Of a DNA stretch of 64,000 nt, positions 57,977-64,000 are shown in pieces. The notes beneath the pieces are model-generated. The model had not been told where the DNA came from. It ran no database searches and was given only the letters and a program-made list of their open reading frames with translations. The first letter of the stretch is position 1, and every line of letters starts with the position of its first letter. A program made the translations under genes and the position numbers. The DNA is from Medicago truncatula (Eukaryota > Streptophyta > Magnoliopsida > Fabales > Fabaceae): the NCBI RefSeq assembly GCF_003473485.1, contig NC_053042.1, positions 48,757,762-48,821,761 of the forward strand, given 5' to 3'.

Positions 57977-60654
57977 TCAGAAGGAAAACTTATCAACCTC
58001 TTCATCTTCGTCCTCATCTATAGCATCCTCATCTTCAGTGTATGTCCCGAAATCAACATTATCATCATCATCCATTTCCTCATCCTCTTCATCCTCGTCC
58101 TCCTCTTTGTTTTTCAAACCAGTGCTCAACACTACAGTTTCTCCTCCAGATTTCTCCATCTCCCTCCTAAGTTTATCCATGTTCTCCTTCCGGCGATTTT
58201 CTTCCAATAGCTGTTTCTCTTCACGTCTTTTATCAAGATCAGCCCTAAACATCGCATAATAGAAAAAGTTAATTGCTTAGCCATCAAAGACATACAGCCT
58301 AACTAAATGCAAAATCAAAAGTGAAATAATGGTGAAGCTAACAAATGAAAATATGTCAAGAGCAGTTAATACTTGTAGGTTTCCATGTATTCCTCTGCAC
58401 TGGCTTCAACAGCTTTGAAGAAGCCTTCAATTCCTGCACCAGTAACTGCAGAAACTCCAGCTGATCTTAAATTACTGTAAAATTCATCCAGTGCCAGAGA
58501 AAGGCTCTGAGTTAAATTTGACGTGTACGACTGATCTGAACTTGCAGCTGCTTGGAATACCTCAAAATCTTTCATCCACTAGATACCCAAAACAAGTTCG
58601 ACAAAAGGAAGGAAAAAAAAAATCAGCTGCAGATGTAAAAACAAGAGAAAACACAAGTTCTGTTCAACAGAATTGACCGGTTATTGGAGTGCAAATAGTG
58701 TAACTGTTTTATTTATCAGAGCAGAAACAAATAGATTCAGCTCAAATATACAAAGGAAGAGGCCCATAAACCCTGAAACTACAGGAAAATGGTTTTATGC
58801 CTATAAAATAATAACTTAAACATGAAAGGGAAAACTAATAACTAACTCCAATATTGCTTCCCATTTCACCCCAATCTGTTAAACTTAAAACTTGAATTAC
58901 TTTTTAGTTTCAACTCAATTTTTCTCCAATTGAATAAAATGTTAAAATCCACGAAGCATAAGACCTTTTAATAAGTATTTATACGTGCAATAAGAGAGAG
59001 GCAAGAAAATATGCTTAAGTGATAAAGAAAATATACAAAATAGAACAATTAAGTCTAACTCTTAATTCACAGGACAATTGAATGCCATGAACTTGATAGC
59101 TGTTTTCAAGGTGTTTGATTAATCTTTTAGTGTGAGGCCAAACCTCATCACAGACACAGCCCAAATGTCATGATTTATTTATCACTCTTAATAGTTCAAA
59201 TTAAGTACTTAAAAGGCAACAATAATTTGTAGTTTAAACAACTTCCGAGATAAAACTATCAATTAGATCTCACAGGTTAAACTTGCCTGTTGTAGTGAGT
59301 TAAAAGACAAACACTGAAACATATCCTATCATTTCTATAGCTTTCAAGGAACTAATCTCAACAATACATCACATACAATTGAAGCTAAAGAAAATTCATC
59401 AAAATCAACAATACCTCCAAGGCAAACTCATGTTGTGCTACATCGACCTTGTTGAATGCTAAGATGAGAGGTAACCTTGTCTTATAGAGGATACTACAAG
59501 CATAGAGCATGTTGCTCATAAAAGTGGTAGGATTTTCTGCACGAGGTGTATCAACTACATAGGCAACTACAGTGGGAAATGTGGAGGCAAAAGCTTCTGT
59601 GATGATAGCACCGGAAGCAGACCATGTGAATATCTCAATCTGACCAGGAGTATCCACAAGAACATAGTCCAGTTGATCTGCTCGTTTCTCAATAACAGAA
59701 ATTACCTGAAATTGAGGGGCATAAATATTAGTGAAATTGCATTTAAAGTTCTGTAAATGGGAACAAAAGTAAAACATATCGGCATGAAAACAAATGCACT
59801 GTTGGACTAGAACAACAAATGAGGACCTAAAACGAGCCACCGACAATGACAATGTAAACATTATTATCTGAAGCATTATACCAATAGCTTAATTAGAGGA
59901 CAAAAAAAAAAAACATAAGATCAAACAAGCTCAAGGAAAGCTACCCGGCATAAAAAAAAAATGAAGCAGGAATCATGTTACTAGTATCAGTGATATTAAG
60001 AGGTATAAATTTCCACCAAATGCATATATAAGTAAAACTTAATTCAAAATGCAATCAGTCCATAGCCAGCAATATACATGTTATACTGTATATGAGTTTA
60101 GGGTATTGATAAGCAAACTTAACCTCATCGAACTTGGTTGCAAACAAGTTAAGAGAAGTCAAAATTCCACCATTGGGGCCAAGGTTGAATTGCTTCATGA
60201 CTTCTTTATACTTAACAGTGTCTCTTATATCAATGTTAGAAGCATATGGAAGTGTCATGACAGCCGGGTCGAGATTCATCACATAACCCCTAATGTTTGA
60301 CAGATGAGTATGTGTAACCAACCTATGCATGAGTGTTGTTTTCCCACTCCCTAAACACAAATGAGTTATATTCCAAATCAGCAAAGTTACGTATGCAATA
60401 ATATATAGAAAAAAAGAAACAATAATGTGCATGTTTGGTATCGCAGTAACAGTGATTTTGTCAAAAACTCATTGAGAAACTGAACATGCAATAGAAGTAA
60501 ATGCAATCCTTTCGTGACTGACCTGCCATTCCAACAACAATGATGATAACAGGTTTTCTTTTGAAGTTAGGTGAACCTGAAGAGGAACCTTCAATGTCCA
60601 ATTTTTTCATAGACTCACTCAGCTCCTCTTTTTGTTTGTTTTTTTCCTTCAAAA

Positions 60655-60687
<33 letters not shown>

Positions 60688-60961
60688 ATTCCATGATTCA
60701 GAATTTCAAATTAAACTCACAAAATTACAACAATACAACAAAAAAACGTTTTTAGGGTTTATCATTTTTAGAGTAACACAGTCTATCGTGCCTGTGAGTC
60801 AACAACAGAATCTAAGTTTGACCTAATTAAATTTTGTTTGAATTTGTAAAGTAAAAGTGAATAAGCGGCGAGTATGGAGAAAGTACTTGAGAGTCACCGG
60901 CTTCCATTTCCATGGGGGTGTCGTCGGGGTTAGCGTTCTTTGAAGCGTTATCTGCGTCCAT
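57977..60961 (-). CDS. GPN1: GPN-loop GTPase 1 (QQT2-type)
   Basis: Small GTPase needed for assembly and nuclear import of RNA polymerase II; the Arabidopsis relative QQT2 acts in early embryo division. Six exons in transcript order: 60961-60887, 60646-60523, 60350-60124, 59705-59415, 58578-58373, 58244-57977, 396 residues. Motifs: P-loop GMAGSGKTT (64-72), the family's GPN loop GPNGG (124-128), DTPGQIE (160-166) and FNKVD (226-230). The C terminus is a coiled, basic then strongly acidic tail (KRREEK to [13 protein letters not shown]), typical of GPN1 rather than GPN2 or GPN3. The P-loop is split by intron 2 between A66 and S68. Intron 1 ends in a T31 tract (minus strand) directly before the acceptor. 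Confidence 0.96.
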
Positions 60962-63900
60962 GGTGGTGATAAGGCGGCACGAACAACTCTGGTGGTGTGA
61001 AAGAGAACAGCGCCGGCGGGTTGTCTCCGAGAGAGCTGGCGTGTGCGTGAGAGAGAAACAGAGAAAAATGTATATATGTATTGAGGTGTGACCGTGTGTG
61101 AAAGAAAATAAATGGAACAGTAAACTCGTCTTTTTCTTTCTTAATAAAAAAAAAAACGTTTGCTCAAAAAAAAAAAAAAAAATGTAAACTCATTTTTTAT
61201 CCATGTGTTTGATTCTGTTTAGATCGAGCTTATAAAAAAAAGTTTATGCAAATAAATAAATTATTTTATTAACGAAAATTGTATATTTATAAGTTATTTT
61301 TTCATAAACTATTTAATAAATTTATAAATAATGCATAAGCTCTAAAATAAGTTAATCCAAACGGACGCGTAGTCCATAGCACTTATATAACTTTATAATT
61401 GAAAAAAGCAATTTCTCACATGTTTGGTTCACCCTTAGAAAAGCAATTGTGTTTGATCTTTGAAGTTATAATTCCTAACTTTTGAGTTAACTATAAAAGC
61501 AATGTTAACAGCACTCTCTCTAATACTCATTTTCTTATTAATTTAAGTTATTGTGGGTTTACACTTTGAAAATTGAACCCTCACAAAGTGATGGAACATA
61601 CATTGATTTTATTCAATAAATGAATGAGTGTTTGATATTGCTAGCATTCTTTTAACCATAATCAATTCTCAATCAAATTTTATATTTTAATTATTAGAAC
61701 CCGTTATTTTCCTTTGTTGTCCTTCATCAATTATCTTCTTTTTGATTTGTATTTAATTTGATGAATCAAATTTAATCAAAAAAATCTACGAACCAAATTA
61801 GCCCTACAAAATATTTATGGTCATGGGTTACCAAGTTTTGGATTTTTATTTACGGTTTTTCCGTTCATATTTACTATATTTTTTCTTTTACGCTATATTT
61901 TATCATTTTTGACAACCAACTCTATTATTATTTTACTTAAATATATTTTATCAAACAACATAAAATACATAGAACAAGTATTTTGTAAAAATAAAATTTG
62001 GTTTAATGATAGTATTTATTATTTTTTAAAATAATATATAGAAAATTTTATTTATTTAAATTAAATAATATATTTACGATTAGTATCGATCTACGTATAC
62101 ATTCAACTATGTCTATTTATTTGTATTTAGCTATGTCCATTTTAGTAATTATACATTTAAAAACAATTTTGATCAAAACTGTCAAAACAACATTCATTCC
62201 GTTTAATCAATTCTACATTATTTTATCCAAACATAAATGAATTATCTCAAAATCAATTATGTCAAAATCAATTTTATCGGGATCAATTTTATTCAAAGCT
62301 GAACCAAACACATACTAAGTCTATATTAGTCCTCACAAAAAACACAAACCCCAGATTAATATAGGCTCGACTGTTATATATTTTTTTTAAATATATTTTT
62401 ATAGTGCAATGTTTTTTTATAATCTTTTTTATGAAGAAATTTTTAAAGATATTAAATAAATTTTTTGAAGATTTAATCGGAAAAAAAAAACAAATGACTA
62501 AGAACTGTTGTGTGAAATTAAGTTAAAAGAACGTTAATCCAATTTTAAACAAAGGTAACAAATTTATTATGAGCAGCCAAAAAATCTATATTTAGATTGT
62601 CTGATATTTTTTAAAGGATATTATTTTGAAGAAAGACAAAAACTAGGCTAATCAATCTCTATGGACTTCATAAATTATCTTATTAACATTGTCCATCACA
62701 TGTTTTTTTTGTCAAATAGATTAGTGGCTGGAGCTCACACATTATAAATGTAGAGAAGTGGGTTGTCAGGGTTCGAACCCCTACCCCTGCATAAATTATG
62801 TAATATACTACCAATTGAGCTAAGTTCGGAGGACATCACATGCTTATCAATCATCGTTTATACTTTATAACTTACAATCTCTTGTTACCGTCATTATTCT
62901 TTCCTTTGAACAACAAAAGGTATATTATACCTTAAAAAAAAAAATCTTATGCAACCTCAATTGAACAAGTCTTTCATGATACAACTCGAAATAAAAAATA
63001 ATTAGACGCATTCACATAAAATAAAATAAAAAGAATAAACTTTTTTTCTTTTGAGAGAGAAAAAAAAAAAAAGAATAAACTTAAATGGTGCAACAATATG
63101 ATTAAATTATTTTGTTTTAATTTTTTCTCTTGTATGAACGTGTCAAAATGCTTTTGATTTAAGGTTATGATCGAAGAAGATTTACACTATTTAATATCTT
63201 TTCTATCTTGCGATGTTGATCCCCCACGTGTAAACATTCTCCTCCAACCCCCTTCCAATTTAAAAAAGAAAAAAGAAAACTTAAATCCATTGGCCTCTGG
63301 TTGAGAAACTGTTGCTGACCTCCTCGTCTTCGGTTGTCTATACCAGATGAAGACCTTCTTCTTCTTTTTTTCAACTGAGTCTACAATTTTCTTCTAGAGT
63401 TCAGGTTCAATATATCTGGGACAAAAGACTTTGGAAGAAAAAATAAATTTGTAAACTACTAATACTAATAAATTAAATCTGTATCAATAACTTAAGTAAT
63501 AATAAATTTGTAAACTTCTAATACTAATAATTTGTTTACATGACCCTCTTAGCACGCACACCACCTATAGACAAATCCTTCTTTTTAGGTCGAAACTTTT
63601 ATAATTACATATAAATATCTATTGATGGGATTAGTAATATACATTACATATATTGATTGATAGCAACTGAGTTTCAAATCTTAAAGCATATATTGTTCTT
63701 TTTTGTTTTAAATATATTACCAACTACTCCAAGTCCAACTATCATCACTATCACGAATTTGCCATGGTCACCATAGTTTTGAAGTTTGAAGGAATCATAT
63801 CCAAAAACCAAATCCATGGAATATGTAGGCTAGCGCCCCATTTTAAGGAACCTTTCTTCTTTCTTTGTGTTAACTACCATACTAATTACTAATATTAATA

Positions 63901-64000
63901 CAATTCCATTTGATTTGATTCCTCTAGAAAATACAATCCAACAATTTAACATCTTATTATTTGATGAACAATTTAACCACACCTAAAATAGGAAGACAAT
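60962..64000. other. Right edge, repeats and no recognised gene
   Basis: It starts with the GPN1 promoter/5' UTR (GAGA-rich). An old hAT-like MITE with AAGCTTAT words lies at about 61215-61370, and sequence rich in 'aaaatcaatt(t/a)tat' at 62165-62320, a common legume repeat style. The ORF at 63165-63374 (-) begins with Arg/Ser-rich residues that I cannot place. Confidence 0.5.
62703..62833 (-). mobile_element. tRNA-derived SINE with intact B box and target duplication
   Basis: On the minus strand: AACTTAGCTCAATTGGTAG (A box) and GGGGTTCGAACCCTG (perfect B box), with an A8 tail. Direct repeats CATCACATG at 62694-62702 and 62834-62842 are identical. It is longer than the other copies (131 bp) because of extra sequence between the B box and the tail. 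Confidence 0.88.

Noticed and set aside
57906-58259. Serine-rich plus-strand open frame
   Set aside because: It is the reverse complement of the acidic GPN1 tail (GAx/GAy codons read as TCx), so it is a shadow.
62773-62785. Perfect B box GGTTCGAACCC suggesting a tRNA gene
   Set aside because: No cloverleaf or acceptor stem can be formed. A-box spacing, poly(A) tail and 9-bp target duplications show a SINE.
63165-63374. Arg/Ser-rich minus-strand open frame near the right edge
   Set aside because: No family recognised and no flanking exon. Repetitive arginine codons come from a purine-rich tract.
1-64000. CRISPR arrays, operons or bacterial-type features
   Set aside because: The sequence is a plant nuclear segment with spliced genes. 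Regular short repeats are absent apart from microsatellites and local duplications.

Overview
The window is eukaryotic plant nuclear DNA. It has AT-rich intergenic sequence, genes split by short GT-AG introns, and the low-copy gene set of a eudicot. The repeat types (tRNA-derived SINEs, long-TIR elements, DUF4283/zinc-knuckle LINE ORF1 pieces) and protein similarities point to a legume, most likely Medicago or a close relative such as Trifolium. This species call is inference from recognition, not from a search.

Layout from left to right: a gene-free left edge; a broken LINE ORF1 on the minus strand (1.5-3.4 kb); a repeat-rich stretch with a dead copy of a ferric-reductase last exon (about 4.8 kb) and a probable solo LTR (5.2-5.7 kb); an intact eight-exon ferric reductase oxidase gene (7.9-13.4 kb, +); three tandem repeats; a PATRONUS/RSS1-like putative securin gene (14.9-16.0 kb, -) with E2F and MSA-like cell-cycle motifs in its promoter; a second LINE ORF1 remnant (17.3-18.5 kb); decayed LINE ORF2 pieces with a SINE between them (21.5-23.5 kb); a long-TIR element (23.7-24.8 kb); and a MATE/DTX efflux transporter gene (26.7-30.2 kb, +).

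From 30.7 to 33.6 kb lies a block of Mutator-like long-TIR elements. One sits inside another, and the inner one has a perfect 9-bp target duplication and carries a piece that looks like a captured BSD-domain gene. Next come a U5 spliceosomal snRNA gene (34.24-34.36 kb, +) with USE, TATA, loop I, Sm site and 3' box all visible, a plant-mobile-domain pseudogene (34.7-35.5 kb), a near-perfect Stowaway palindrome (36.3 kb), a UPF0496 (DUF677) gene (36.8-38.2 kb, +), a second member of the inner TIR family (38.3-39.6 kb), and a small MITE (40.1-40.4 kb).

The right third is dense in conserved genes: MTB, the METTL14-like subunit of the m6A writer (40.9-46.9 kb, +); HCF106/TatB of the thylakoid Tat translocase (48.2-53.4 kb, -); a PUF-repeat RNA-binding protein (54.6-56.9 kb, +); and the GPN-loop GTPase QQT2/GPN1 (58.0-61.0 kb, -). 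The last 3 kb holds only repeats. The neighbours share no pathway, so this is an ordinary gene-rich plant segment. Its points of interest are the U5 gene, the nested gene-capturing TIR family, the SINEs with intact target duplications, and a few unusual details inside the genes. All exon borders were worked out by hand from reading frame, splice dinucleotides and family similarity.
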